58,000 bases of DNA from positions 80,510,384-80,568,383 of the forward strand of contig CM043944.1 of assembly GCA_014529385.2 (NCBI GenBank), read 5' to 3'. How positions within the stretch are numbered: the first letter of the stretch is position 1; each line of letters starts with the position of its first letter. The notes below the pieces were generated by a model. The model did not search any database, had not been told where the DNA came from, and worked only from the letters and a program-made list of their open reading frames with translations. Positions 30,746 through 42,621 of this stretch are shown here, in pieces. The DNA comes from Adiantum capillus-veneris (taxonomy: Eukaryota > Streptophyta > Polypodiopsida > Polypodiales > Pteridaceae). Position numbers and translations under genes: made by a program.

Positions 30746-33712
30746 TGTGAGGTCCCTGCCCCTTTTTGAGAGGAGCGGAGTACCTTTGATAGGTCTCCAA
30801 TCATGAAAAAGAAAAACCAACGAACATTGCCTTAGCTACTACGTAGCCACGAGCATGAATAGTTAGTGAAGGATTGGTCCTATCTCGCTATGGCAGAGCG
30901 TGACCACCATAACCCTATCTAAAAACTATCTATAATCAATTATACCTAAAAGTATAAATCTTAGAGTGACCAACCTATGCGCTTTTCTTCCCATGTTTCA
31001 GAAGCACAGCCGCCAAGGTTTGTCTCTTTTAAGATTTATGACTAAAAAAAAATCTAGCGTTGGAAAGTTACCTGACTCATCGGGTCCACCCGTCCATAGA
31101 ATGATACCGTCGGGGTATCATTCTCCCACTTTCCACACCACACTCACCCTTCTTTTGTTATCTAATTACTACCACACTGTTTAAACATACATGTTCCTTT
31201 ACTTTATTTATGATAGTGGTTCTTTAAAACAGCCCTTCAAACAGTGTTACAAACAATATTCAAACAAGAAGTCGTCCAATTTTAAACCAACAACCCTTGG
31301 ATTAGGTTCACTCAAGAATCTCTACTAGCGCTATTATGTCCGATCGGTATATACATTATTTATAAAAACCCTTGTTCTCATGAGCGTCACATACCGCTAG
31401 ACAAGTACTCGTTGTGCTAATCTAGGCGTACTCCCGCCACAGCAACAACGGTGCCAATCTGGGCGTCATCCTCACGCCACGGCAAAACAAAACTGCAATA
31501 TCCAGCTGAGCTAATCTAGGTGTACTCCCACCACAGCATCAGCAATGCCATCCTGGGCGTCATCTCACACCTCGTCAACTGCCACATAATACCAGTGCTA
31601 ATAAGTAGAGAGACTTGAGAGAAACCATACCGAAGGTTTTGGACAAACATTATTTCCTATAGCAACCAGTTTAACCAGACAATCTTTCCTACTTGTCAAA
31701 CATATGACGGGTTTCTTGGGGTTAACCCCCGTGGTTTCAGTCCGTATTTTCTTTTCAAAAGGTAAATAATATATTTCTATGGTCTCGCATATGCAATGAT
31801 GCATAACCTGAAACTGCAATACTAACCTATACCATAGCTCCGATTAATCCGATTGGTGGAGACATAACATGTTCCGTAAGAGTTCCACCGTTACTTGTAC
31901 CAGCTTCATGATCATTAGCGCCTTGGGTTCGAGCACGCTTTGGAGCCATTTTTTTGTACTACACTTATGTTATACACTTAGAACTTTAAATTGGGCAATT
32001 TTCCTAGTAATCTCCTTGTTTCTAAAGAGAGTCTGTAATTTGAACCCTCGTCAACTCGGATTCACACTTAGTGTTGTTGTTCTACATCTAATTTCTATAC
32101 ATCAAATATTTGCTAATCGTAATTAATCAAAAATTAAGTGTGTAAACTACGAGTGAAAGTTTAGGACTGCATTACTTTTATGCATGACATTTCTAATCCA
32201 ATTCTAACTTCCATTTCTATACTTCAACTAAATCAATTTTTAGTATTATTCAAAATTCTATTTAATCTAATTGACAATAAAATTGGTGAATGAGAATTTC
32301 ATCATGTATAATAAGAATATGATGAGTTCTCTTATGTATTAACTTTCAATTAACTATGCATAAGTTAATAGTGAAGATGTACTAACTAGAGAGAGTAGGT
32401 ATACTTAGAGAGATTAGAGTAAGAGAAAACATACACACGTATCTTTTCTAAAGTTAATTGAATCTTACTAATCCATTAGAAAGATTAGAGTAAAAGAGAA
32501 CACACACACATCCTTTTCTAAAGCTAATTGACTCTTACTAATCTATTAGAGATATTAGAGTAAGAGATAGTAGCACACACACACACACATAGCTAGTTAA
32601 ATCTTACTAATCGATTAGAGAGATTAGAGTAAAAGATAGCGCACATACACACATATCCTTCTTAAAACTAATTGAATCTTACTAATCTATTAGAGATTAG
32701 AGTAAGAGATCGCACACACACACACATATCCTTCTTTAAGCTAATTGAATCTTACTAATCTATTAGAGAGATTAGAGTAAAAGATAGCACACACACACAC
32801 ACACATATCCTTCTTAAAGCTAATTGAATCTTACTAATCTATTAGAGAGATTAGAGTAAATGATAGCACACACACACACATATCCTACTTAAAGCTAATT
32901 GAATCTTGTTAATGTATTAGAGAGATTAGAGTAAGAGATAGCACACATACATCATTCCTAAAGTTAATTGAATGCTCAATTAATACGCACCTTATTAGTC
33001 CACTAGAGTTTTTGCTCTCTTAGTGGTTTGTGTACGCCTTCTCTCTAAGAGAAGTGGCAGCACTTCTTGAGCGCTATAGAGGCAATCTCTATGTCTAAAG
33101 TGTGAGCATGGATGCTCTTTTTATAGCAGAAAAGAAAACGTCCAACTTTTTTTTTTCCAAAAAAAAAAATAATTTTTTTTAAATCAAAAATCATACCCGC
33201 GTTTTTGGTACCCTTGTGGTACCCATCACCTTGACCACTTTGTCATTATCATCAAAAGATAAGGCCACATAGCCCCCCCTCATTAAGATTAGTCAAGACT
33301 AGCCTCTCCTTTTCATGTGACAGTGTGTCCCACTTTGTCGCCTCCTATGTGAGTCCAGTTGAGTCCATGTGCCTTCATTTATCATCCCTGTGTATTCTTT
33401 TGTCTTTATAATTATTTTATTTATTTCTTTAATAATAATTTACTTTACATTTTTAAGTTAAACTTTACAGTCTTATATTAACGTTACAGTAGTAAAAGAA
33501 AATTCTACAATCAGTAAATAAGTCTTTCAATAAGTTAGTTAGTGATTCATATGGCTAAACATGTCAGAATTTTGTAGCATAAATTTTAAATTCTAGGTTC
33601 TCAACCTACGATTCATAATTTGAACTCGAATATCTTAAATAAAGAGTGATGGTTAAAAAAAATTCAAATGCGTAATAGAACTTATGTGAAATTTGAAAGT
33701 AGAGACCTTACA
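30746..33712 (-). repeat. 5' LTR of Gypsy B (2967 bp)
   Basis: It matches 17685-20703, including the minisatellite (32400-32965), a TATA-like TATAAAAAGAG at 33115-33125 and all flanking blocks. It is about 50 bases shorter than the 3' LTR through indels, for example in the A-rich tract near 31045. Confidence 0.95.
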
Positions 33713-33717
33713 TTGGT

Positions 33718-34520
33718 GGGCTACCTTATTCAAGGATGCATCACGTTTTACAAAAGAATGTGATGAAAGCCAACATTACAAGATCACGCAACAAAAGGAT
33801 AGGATGCCCTTACATCCTATTAAAGTGACTCAACCATTTGAAAAATGGGGTTTGGACTTTGTAGGCCTAATTAGTCCAGCAGCTCTTAACACTCGATCTC
33901 GATATATTATCGTTGCCACTGACTATGTGACAAAGTGGATGGAAGCCAAGGCGACACGTAAGCCTGATGCAAAGTTAGCTTCCAAGTTTCTCTTTGAGAA
34001 TATTATTACAAGATTTGGTTGTCCCTTTGAGATTGTGAGTGACAATGGCACTCATTTTATAAATGGAGTGATAAAAGAACTCACTACCAACTTCATGATA
34101 GCTCATCATAAGTCCACACCTTATTATCCACAAGCAAATAGACAAGCTGAGATTACCAACAAGACCTTAATCTCTATCTTGACCAAAACAGTGGAAGCTC
34201 ATCGCACAGATTGGGATTAGAAGCTGACTTCCGCTCTACGGGCTTATCGTACTTCTTACAAAGTGGCTATTAATTGTACACCATTAAAAATAGTATATGG
34301 CCAAGAAGCATTTATGCCATGGGAGTTTGTAATTCCTATTCTGCATGTAGCTTCACAAGAAGGTTGGGATGGTAACCCTTTAGTTGAGCGCTTATACATC
34401 CTTGAGAGGTTAGATGAAGAAAGACAATTGGCTGTGAAAAATGCACTTGTGGAGAAAGATAGAATGAAGAAACGATTTGACCGTCATCTAAAGAAAATTC
34501 CTTATGTATGGAGTGCGTAA
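33718..34520 (+). pseudogene. Gypsy A integrase core, continued after Gypsy B
   Basis: The frame picks up directly after the target duplication: ATLFKDASRFTKECDESQ (end of the zinc region, one Cys replaced), then the DDE core with D in WGLDFVGLIS, D in VSDNGTHFINGVIKE and E in NRQAEITNKTLIS. A TAG at 34218-34220 interrupts, followed by LTSALRAYRTSYKVAINCTP and IVYGQEAFMPWEF. The frame ends at TAA 34518. The catalytic acids are intact. Confidence 0.88.
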
Positions 34521-34563
34521 CAAAAAGAAAAAGTTGAACTATGCAAGAAAAGGATCATATTGA

Positions 34564-35754
34564 GTGTGTGAAATTACCCCAAAAGGTACCATTTGTGTGG
34601 AGAATCTAGATGGAGTTGAAACCATTGGATTCTTCAATGGGAGTAAATTCAAAAGGTACTACGATCCTCTAAGCCATGAAGAGTTACAAGCCATCCATCA
34701 AAAGAAAGCAACCAAAGAACAGGTAGAGCTTAAAAAGATCCAAGCAAGAGTTGAGGCTCGAGAAAGACAACGTCTTAGATGCTAACGAGATGCTAATCTG
34801 GGAATCACGAAAGCATTTTTTGAAGACACTAATGATGATTCATTGGAATTTGAGCCACCTCTACGATATTCAATTGAACTAAATAGCCTCTATGGGAGAG
34901 TACTATATAACACATGATTGGATACAGGAGCTCAACATAATTTGTTATCCTATGGAGTTTGGTGTGAGCTAGGAAAACCACCCCTATCCACAAGCACCAT
35001 CCAGTTTAAGGGTGTCAATAAGAAGAAGACCACTATTTTTGGAATCCTACACACTCCTGTTATTTATGACAATGGAACCGTGGTTCAAAGCTTTTTGTTC
35101 ATGCATGTTGGTACTATGGAGGGTAATATAAACCTGGGATGCAAATGGATGTCTCCAGTTAAATGTAATATCAACTAGGAGACCAGGAGTATCATGATGC
35201 AGAAACCAACTCATGGCCCTACGGATCAAGGAATAACACCTAAAATCTCATCTCTTCATAACACAAAAGACAACAAAATATTGCCAATCCAAAAAGTCCC
35301 AACATCCTTGCCAGTTGCACAATCCTCTAAAGATTCAACTCCCATGGCTACAACAGACAGTGCTACATCAAAGGCTCCATGTGATCTGACCAAGGGTATA
35401 TATCAATGGGTCCCCAAGGTATCGTTATCGGACCCCCCTATGGTTCAAGTTAATTCACAAAGGAAACCACGAAGGAAGGCGTCCACTCAGGTTAAGAACT
35501 AGGTGAAAATCAAATCATGTTGGATTCCCAAACGACTATTAGAAGGCCAAGGCTACTATGATGGAAATGATCATATTTGGGCACCTAAACTTGAATTGTG
35601 TCCTTCCCTATCCACTAGAAAACCATGTGAGTCAAACCTTGTGATTCCAAAGCCGATGGAAGACCATGGGAAGGGAAAGATCACAAAATGCTACACACCT
35701 ATTCCAGAGCTAGTTTGGGTTCTAAGGCAAAACCAATCTATTTGGATTAGCTAA
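34564..35754 (+). pseudogene. Gypsy A post-integrase ORF with a second retropepsin-like domain
   Basis: One frame of about 397 codons with in-frame stops at 34783, 34915, 35176 and 35500. It begins with an integrase C-terminal-like piece (GFFNGSKFKRYYDPLSHEEL) and a Lys/Glu helix. Then, at 34918-35178, comes a compact domain: LDTGAQHNLLSYGVWCELG, followed by SFLFMHVGTMEGNINLGCKW. The D-T-G-A start, hydrophobic residues after it and the (I/N)xLGxxW ending are the pattern of a retropepsin. It ends in Ser/Thr/Pro-rich, basic sequence. The usual protease position is upstream of RT, where this element also has one (14130-14848), so this is an additional copy or an acquired domain. No env-like signal or membrane segment is seen. 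Confidence 0.6.
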
Positions 35755-36067
35755 GGAAGGGGAGATTTCCATGAAGATTCTAGCTCCTCATGTAATGCAT
35801 CCAGAGAGGTAGAAGCTTCTACACAACCTCCACCTACCATAGGAGCCTCCATGAAGCTACAAAAGATTCGACACCTCCCATTGTCCAATTATTACCTGAT
35901 GCACTACTTCAAGTTCATTCATGGGAGAGTACCAGTAAAGAGCAAGAGCAATTAGCCAACAAGTGTGCACAATACTAATCAAAATCTTTGACCCAAACCT
36001 ACACATGTCACATTAGGTACATTGAAACAAAAACCTATGTCATCAAACACCTAACCATCCTCTATCT

Positions 36068-36409
36068 GTGTTTACAGATATGGTTGATTCTTACGGATAT
36101 TCTTTTTCCCTGTCCCAAGTAATGCATTTATGTTATCCTCATATTTCCTCTGAATGGGATTTGGTTGAAACACTTTCTTGTGAGAGAAATGTTGAGGAGT
36201 TAGAGTGGCTGGTCCACCTCTTGACTACGATGGATCCCTATTCTATCCAGGCAGTTCACCCAATTGCCCAAGATTACTCTTTTGCCCAGGCTGAGTATGC
36301 ACGCCTCGTGACATTCCTACCACTATTATGTACGAAAGAGGACAAGGACGATAATGGTGATTGGATAGACGACACACAGCCTTACCAAAGAGGATTACAC
36401 CTACCTTGA
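36068..36409 (+). CDS. Unrecognised ORF near the 3' end of Gypsy A
   Basis: 114 codons opening at a non-ATG codon (first Met a few residues in), acidic, with VEELEWLVHLLTTMDPYSIQ and an Asp-rich C-terminus (EDKDDNGDWIDD). Codon composition and length suggest coding origin, perhaps the end of the post-integrase ORF after frameshifts in 35755-36067. The function is unknown. It is possibly element A-specific. Confidence 0.3.
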   Translation: MFTDMVDSYGYSFSLSQVMHLCYPHISSEWDLVETLSCERNVEELEWLVHLLTTMDPYSIQAVHPIAQDYSFAQAEYARLVTFLPLLCTKEDKDDNGDWIDDTQPYQRGLHLP

Positions 36410-37113
36410 TGATGAGGATGGCATTTTAGCCTTAGAGCTACCGACCGACCTCTCCAACCTCCACTTACCTTGATCCTCATCACTTGAGTGATGGAGGGTA
36501 GGTAGGATTAATACAATAGGAGTGTTTCTATTTTAGAGTTTAGTGATTAGCAAAGTTATTTTTTCCCACTGATGTGCCTCTGGAGGGTGGATGTTTGGTG
36601 GTGACTATTGTGCAGTTTATGGCTACATCCGGATTCCTTCGAAGGACAACGACATGGATGTTTACATGTTACAACAGATGTTCTCCCTTATATCAGGTGT
36701 ACTACTTCCTTTCATCTATGCTTTCCAAAGTTACATGTTTGCATTTTGTCATTTGAGTTTCTAACAATGCATAAAATTTATGAAGTTATGACATTGCCAA
36801 ATTAGATGCTATAATTTTTTCAAACTTCTAGTACCTTGTTCTTCTATTTGAGTTTGGTCTATTAGTTGGCTTTAAGTAGGTATCATGACCTTAGGCTAAA
36901 CTAGGCCACTTAATTGCTGACTTTAATTCCTAAATAGTTGATTAACATTAGAATGGTATAACAGGACACTTTTATGTTCTTGGACACTTTTGTGTTCTGT
37001 TAATTGACCATTTTTCTTGAATTATTTGAAGAGTATTAAAATTAATTTCTAGGTTCTATAAATCCATGAAGTTTCCTTATGAGCTGGAAAAAATTGGACT
37101 TTTTTTTTGGGAA
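36410..37113. other. No gene; AT-rich sequence downstream of Gypsy A coding region
   Basis: Homopolymer-rich, AT-rich DNA with no ORF having protein-like features. It is probably the 3' untranslated part of element A, since no LTR start is seen before 39478. Confidence 0.5.
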
Positions 37114-38047
37114 TATCGATCTCACCATTAACCTTACTCTTGCACGACATTTTTGAACCTAAACTGTGTGAAAAAATGGGTCCTATTTTTGGTTTTTTTT
37201 TCAAATTTTTGCAACTATACCACTCTAAACTTCATGTTTGGGAGGTTTAGATTGCTAGAGGATAAGCCTTCATAGTTCTCAACATGTTCTAATTATTTTA
37301 GGATGAATGAAGTGTTAAAATTGAAAGTTATGACCAACTTACAAGAATTGCATAGTCCTATTGTTCTACCAAAATTAGCACTTTTATGATTTTTTTGGTG
37401 GCTTTCTTGATATCCAAATGCAATTTTGAGTGTATAAGTGGATTTATAGCATAAAGCTAATCTTCCTTAAGTTTTGGGGGCCCTAATACTCTATATAGAA
37501 TAGTGTATGATTTTGATTGTATAAGTGGATTTATAGCATAAAGCTAATCTTCCTTGAGTTTTGGAAGCCCTAATACTCTATATCGATCTCACCATTAACC
37601 TTACTCTTGCACGACATTTTTGAACCTAAACTGTGTGAAAAAATGGGTCCTATTTTTGGTTTTTTTTTCAAATTTTTGCAACTATACCACTCTAAACTTC
37701 ATGTTTGGGAGGTTTAGATTGCTAGAGGATAAGCCTTCATAGTTCTCAACATGTTCTAATTATTTTAGGATGAATGAAGTGTTAAAATTGAAAGTTATGA
37801 CCAACTTACAAGAATTGCATAGTCCTATTGTTCTACCAAAATTAGCACTTTTATGATTTTTTTGGTGGCTTTCTTGATATCCAAATGCGATTTTGAGTGT
37901 ATAAGTGGATTTATAGCATAAAGCTAATCTTCCTTAAGTTTTGGGGGCCCTAATACTCTATATAGAATAGTGTATGATTTTGATTGTATAAGTGGATTTA
38001 TAGCATAAAGCTAATCTTCCTTGAGTTTTGGAAGCCCTAATACTCTA
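37114..38047. repeat. 467-bp tandem duplication (two copies), with an internal 87-bp duplication
   Basis: Unit 1, 37114-37580, and unit 2, 37581-38047, both starting TATCGATCTCACCATT, differ visibly at only about one base (CAATTTT against CGATTTT). Inside each unit, GTATAAGTGGATTTATAGCA and following sequence recurs at an 87-base offset (for example 37432 and 37519), with more divergence. The small duplication is therefore older than the large one. Confidence 0.93.
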
Positions 38048-39440
38048 TATAAATAGTGTATGATGATGGTTGAGTTTTTTGATTTCTGAAGAATACAAGA
38101 CATATTAGTGTAGCAAGTATAACTTTCTCAATATTGTTAGTTTCTTAGGCCAAATGTGTGTATTTTGTAGGTAGCAACCTTATATAATCATAGACTACAA
38201 ATTTGTCTAGATATTGAGTAGTTTCTATGGGATTCTGGAGGTCATAATGCTAAAAATAGTTTTTTCATGTTTGTTGTATTTAGCACTTCATCATTGTCCC
38301 CAAGGCTCCACTTAGTAAGAGATCCATTATTCTTTTGACATGCTCAATGGATCTTTTTGAATCCAAAGGTCCAAGGGAACTAAGAAAACATGTATATAGT
38401 ATCTGTATTGAGCGTGACCATAGAAACTTTGATGATAGGTCCGTAGAATGGCAAAAATACAATTTTTTTCTACCTATTTTTTGTGCCCCAAAAAAAAATA
38501 GTGAGACAAAAGAAACCATAAGTTTTGATCACTAAGCCATTTAAAATAACAAGGCATTTTATCTCATGTCCTAAAAAAATCTTCACTCGTATTTATATCC
38601 AATCAACTGTAAGAAATGAATGTTTTGGGCAAAATGCACTGGTCCATCAACTTTGGAGTCTTGTTGTTACCAAGAGATGAGAAATTTTACAAGTTTTTTA
38701 TTTTTGTCACACGTGGTAGTCCTTGAACTATAAGCTCATGAAAGGATTTTTCAAAATGAGCGGATCAACTATGGTTTTGGGATTTTTTTCCAAAATGTCA
38801 TGTTAGGTTACTAGACTAGTGCTAGTTATAGTAACTTCAGTAATGTTTTAGGCTATGAGGATATAGTTATCTCTGTCTTATTCCACTCAAGTGTGACTTT
38901 TGTTATGGAAGTCCATGTGTTAAGCTGGTATTTGAGACCTCGAGTCTCCTGCCTAGTTTATGCTCAAGCTGGTATTTGAGACCTCAAGTCCCCCAGCTAC
39001 TTATAACAACTACGACCAAAAAACAAAAAAGAGAAAGCAAATAGCACAAACTTCCTTGTATTTTATGTTGATCACACTTAAGTGGTATAATTGACAAGAT
39101 CACTAGTCTTTAGACCCCGATAAGCATTCCTAGGGCTAACTACTCTTTTCGATATTTTTTAATTAATGTTGGTTAATCTAGTATTTACTTTAGCCCTAGC
39201 TCTTGTGTACTTATCTAAGAGTCAACCTAATAGACCTTAACTCAATTGCATTTCATTTAGATACTACGCTTGTTCTAGTTGGAAATGTTACAATTCATGA
39301 GTTTTTTTTTTGCATTTCCTAGAATATCATGTATGTATCTCACTATTGCATGCCTGCACATGCTGCCTTTAAGCTTTCACAATGTTGTTTTTATTATACT
39401 ATAGGCACTCCTATTGTGTATCCCAATGCTGCACTGTTGT
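38048..39440. other. No gene; AT-rich spacer
   Basis: No convincing ORF. A short direct repeat, GCTGGTATTTGAGACCTC, occurs at 38927 and 38970. The rest shows no structure I can name. Confidence 0.5.
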
Positions 39441-39490
39441 ATTCCGAGGACGGAATCTACATTAGAAAGGGGGGACATGTTAACCACCGA
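39441..39490 (+). promoter_or_regulatory. Polypurine tract and LTR-start-like junction, with hairpin
   Basis: A 6-bp perfect stem with a 4-nt loop (ATTCCG AGGA CGGAAT, 39441-39456) is followed by GAAAGGGGGGACA (39464-39477), then TGTTAACCACC, a TG-initiated LTR-like start. It could be the 3' LTR of Gypsy A (same strand, 3 kb past its coding end) or of an otherwise lost element. The LTR end and partner were not found. Confidence 0.55.
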
Positions 39491-39949
39491 CGTCCACTTC
39501 TAGTAGTCGAGTCCTACCAAACCCCGAGCGAAAATGTTCGAGCAAACCAAAAACCGAGCAAAATGATAGTGATGATCCTCTTATAGTGCTACTCGATTAC
39601 CTCCACCCTGGTAAGCAGGAAGTAGCATAAACCATTGGCTAGTGTTCGAAAAAATTAGGGTTGTAGCCGGCTAAAAATTGTGACTTTTTTGAATCTGTGA
39701 CAAACGTTGTTTACATAAGGAACACTTTAGAAACTGTGACTTTGCCGAATTTGTGACAAATGTTGTTTACATAAGATACACTTTAAACTTCTGCATATAG
39801 CTGTTGGCAGTTCCTAAATTGCTACTCATTAGACGAAATTGCTAGATCTAGGACTCCATGTCGGTGTTGATTGATAGAGAGAGAAACAAAAAGGGAAAAT
39901 TAGTGAAGGACTTAGAAGAAAAATAAGAGAATTTTTAGCGTCGTGGGAA

Positions 39950-39950
<1 letters not shown>

Positions 39951-40016
<66 letters not shown>
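39951..40016. repeat. (TG)n then (GA)n compound microsatellite
   Basis: TG repeats of about 17 units (39951-39985) run directly into a GA tract. The following GGGGGGAAGGG is purine-rich. Confidence 0.93.
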
Positions 40017-40270
40017 GGGGGAAGGGAGTGTCAAAATGCGATGGCAAGAGGAGAGGTTTTCTTATAGAATAAGGGTCCTTGTTGTTGGCAAGCTCGTTAA
40101 TCATTAACAACATAAGAAGAAATATGGGGGTGAAATCAATGGCATACTCGTTCGTAGTACTGTTGGCTCTCCTTGAGCATGACGCCTCATCCGGGGTAAG
40201 GACCCATTTTGAGGGTTTTCTCTTTATACTCTCAACCCCTGTTGTCCTCAAGCTTTTTCTCCTCAACTAT

Positions 40271-40300
40271 TAGAGAGAGAGAGAGAGAGAGAGAGAGGAA
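40271..40300. repeat. (GA)n microsatellite
   Basis: About 14 GA units. A (TCCC)n tetranucleotide repeat of about nine units follows at 40379-40416, on the way to further CT-rich sequence. Confidence 0.9.
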
Positions 40301-40547
40301 TTCCAACCTGACGATCTTGCCGTCGACGACAAGGCCTAATATTTTACAACATAATGTCTATTTCTTTTTGTTATGCTCTCTCTCCCTCCCTCCCTCCCTC
40401 CCTCCCTCCCTCCCCCTCTCCCTATCTCTCTAGCAGGGCACATGGAGTGCGCTGCTAGAGAGAGAAGAGAGTGAGATTATAGCAAAAATGATGAGCTTGC
40501 CATCGAGTAGGCCAAATATTTTACGATGTAACGTCTGATTTCTTGTT

Positions 40548-40550
<3 letters not shown>

Positions 40551-40624
<74 letters not shown>
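40551..40624. repeat. (CT)n microsatellite
   Basis: About 36 pure CT units. It yields a spurious Arg-Glu ORF on the minus strand. Confidence 0.97.
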
Positions 40625-40627
<3 letters not shown>

Positions 40628-40897
40628 CAAAAAAACAACCTTTATTATATTTTTAAAGGACAAAAATTGAAAAGTCTCGGCTACTTTGGAAGGTCACCTA
40701 ACCTTGCACCGAAAAAAAATTCCAACGCAAATGGCTCAAAGTTTATACTCCCTTTATTTATCTTTATCTACCCTTTTCTACTCGGTTAAAGCTGGATGAT
40801 TTTAATGGTAAAAAACCTAAAATTTTGACTAAAAACGGAGAGATTTCCAATGCTCTCCTTTTTCACATCGATTGTCAAAAAGGTCTTTTGTGAACAC

Positions 40898-40898
40898 T

Positions 40899-40982
<84 letters not shown>
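40898..40982. repeat. (CT)n microsatellite
   Basis: About 42 pure CT units, the longest in the window. From 41000 to 42400 is AT-rich with a short (AT)n at 41321-41337 and no supported gene. Confidence 0.97.
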
Positions 40983-40984
<2 letters not shown>

Positions 40985-41845
40985 GCTGCGCACATGCACC
41001 CAAAATCATGTTGTCGTGCTATGACACGTACATAGTGGGAACGCATCCTACAAGAGTTATCTTATAATTTTTTAGATACATAATTATATTTCCTATAGTG
41101 TACATATGCATATTTAAGTATAAAAATAAGCCTTCTATCTCATCCTATTATTTTTCTCAAGGGTAACATATCCTTACTTTACCATCAGAAAATACTATGG
41201 GAAAAGCATCAATAGCTCCGCCTCTTTAACTTGGGGCAAAAAGCATTGATTCTTTATTTCTACTATCTCATTATCATCTCACACCCTAGCTAGATCCTAT
41301 ATCTAGGGTAAACTCCAATATATATATATATATATATTCTATGTATTTTTTATATTTTTCTTATATTTCTTTTTAAATAGCTACTAGGAGAGAATCAAAT
41401 CCTAGTGGGACACTAGGTGGCATGATCTCAAAGATACACTTATTTTAATGCATTATTGCAAGCATGATTACAAAACTTTGTGAAGGAGCAATGTCATGCT
41501 TTCATATGGCATGAGGTGTCCTTTGGAATTAAATGAAAGTCTAAGCTAAGGAGACCACATGAAGACTTTTGCTGCCATAAATGGACCCTATTTTGATGAA
41601 TTTTTTACACAAGGTTCCAATCCGAATTGGAAAACGATTTTAAATTGAAAATCGTAGCTAATGAGCTGAAGTTTCTGCCCATATTTTTACTTTTTTTATT
41701 TGGAGCCACGGTTGAGGAGTTATGATCAGAATACTGGACCCCAGTCTGCCCACATCATGCAGGGACAGCTCATTTTCAACTTTTCCAATTCCTGTTCACA
41801 CTGGCTCCTCTCTTCTTGTGTAAACCATTGGGGGTTCCCTTCACC

Positions 41846-41854
41846 TATAAAAGG
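41846..41854 (+). promoter_or_regulatory. TATA-box-like site upstream of the 42.4 kb ORF
   Basis: TATAAAAGG in the context CACCTATAAAAGGGGACC, about 560 bases before the ORF at 42403. The surrounding region (41400-42400) has the look of an LTR or leader, but no repeat partner was found. Confidence 0.4.
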
Positions 41855-42402
41855 GGACCTCTTCTTCCTTGGAAGGAACTCAAGCATTCAAGCCATTGAT
41901 GAGAGGAATTCTCGAGGGAGTGAGTAGTAATGCCTAATTGTACTTAGCCATTAACATAAGCCCAAGCTTACACTTTCTCCTAGAGGGAGACTAGCCATTC
42001 TTGCAACAAGCTAACCTTGGAAGATCAACTCTAACCAAAGAAGGTCTTGCACTTGATGTATCAATCAAAGTGGAATTATCCACTCTTCTTCTCTCTCCAT
42101 CAATAATGGTGCCAAAGGGTTTGTCAAGTAAGATGTGTTTTACATTGATGTTTTCTTGATTTCTTGTTGTTTTCATTTTCATCTCTAATCCAACATATAT
42201 ATATATATATGTATCTAATCTCATCTCCTTAACCAAACCTATCTCTCTCATTCTTAGTAATTCATCCTCTCTAGGTTCTCTTGCTACAGGTACATCTCTC
42301 CTCGCAGTATCCTTATTGCCTACGGGCAAGAATAGGGCTTGGGAGGGAAACTTCTCATCTCTTCACTTCTCTCATATCTATATTTCTCACATACTATCCT
42401 AG

Positions 42403-42621
42403 ATGAATAACCCACATGATGATCATTTCTATCGCTTTTACTCTGTACAATCTATTAGAATTAACGTATGGATTAGCCGTAAAATACACTTTCAACAACG
42501 TATAGTGTTTCTCTTTGGCCCAGAAAAGCTCAATGAAATACTTCTATCACCGGATCCCATCATACTACCTCTCATAGACTATAATTTTTCTTTTGATGTA
42601 AGCGTAGTTATCTTGCTATGA
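42403..42621 (+). CDS. Small conserved ORF homologous to the pre-gag ORF of the Tat element
   Basis: 72 codons from ATG to TGA. Aligned with the ORF at 48090-48317, about 34 of the last 55 residues are identical; conserved cores include RKI, QQRI, LFG, EIL, SP.P.ILP, DY and SFDVS. Both stop at the same aligned position, while sequence outside the coding part is unrelated. The conservation shows protein-level constraint in at least one ancestor. No known domain is recognised; the pattern of hydrophobic strands and helix suggests a small globular fold. The locus may be the remnant of another Tat-type element whose gag is gone. Confidence 0.65.
   Translation: MNNPHDDHFYRFYSVQSIRINVWISRKIHFQQRIVFLFGPEKLNEILLSPDPIILPLIDYNFSFDVSVVILL

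Larger units (their letters stand above)
17685..33712 (-). mobile_element. Gypsy B: chromovirus-type Ty3/Gypsy with 3-kb LTRs
   Basis: A minus-strand element with LTRs at 30746-33712 (5') and 17685-20703 (3'), inside target duplication TTGGT (17680-17684, 33713-33717). Excluding nested Copia C it is about 10.5 kb. The order on the minus strand is PBS, gag with CCHC, protease, RT, RNase H, integrase, chromodomain. The LTRs differ by roughly 5% in the first 280 bases by eye and by several indels, so the insertion is old. Chromodomain Gypsy elements usually insert into heterochromatin; here the target was element A. Confidence 0.95.

Noticed and set aside
40430-40663. Arg-Glu repeat ORF
   Set aside because: Pure microsatellite translation.
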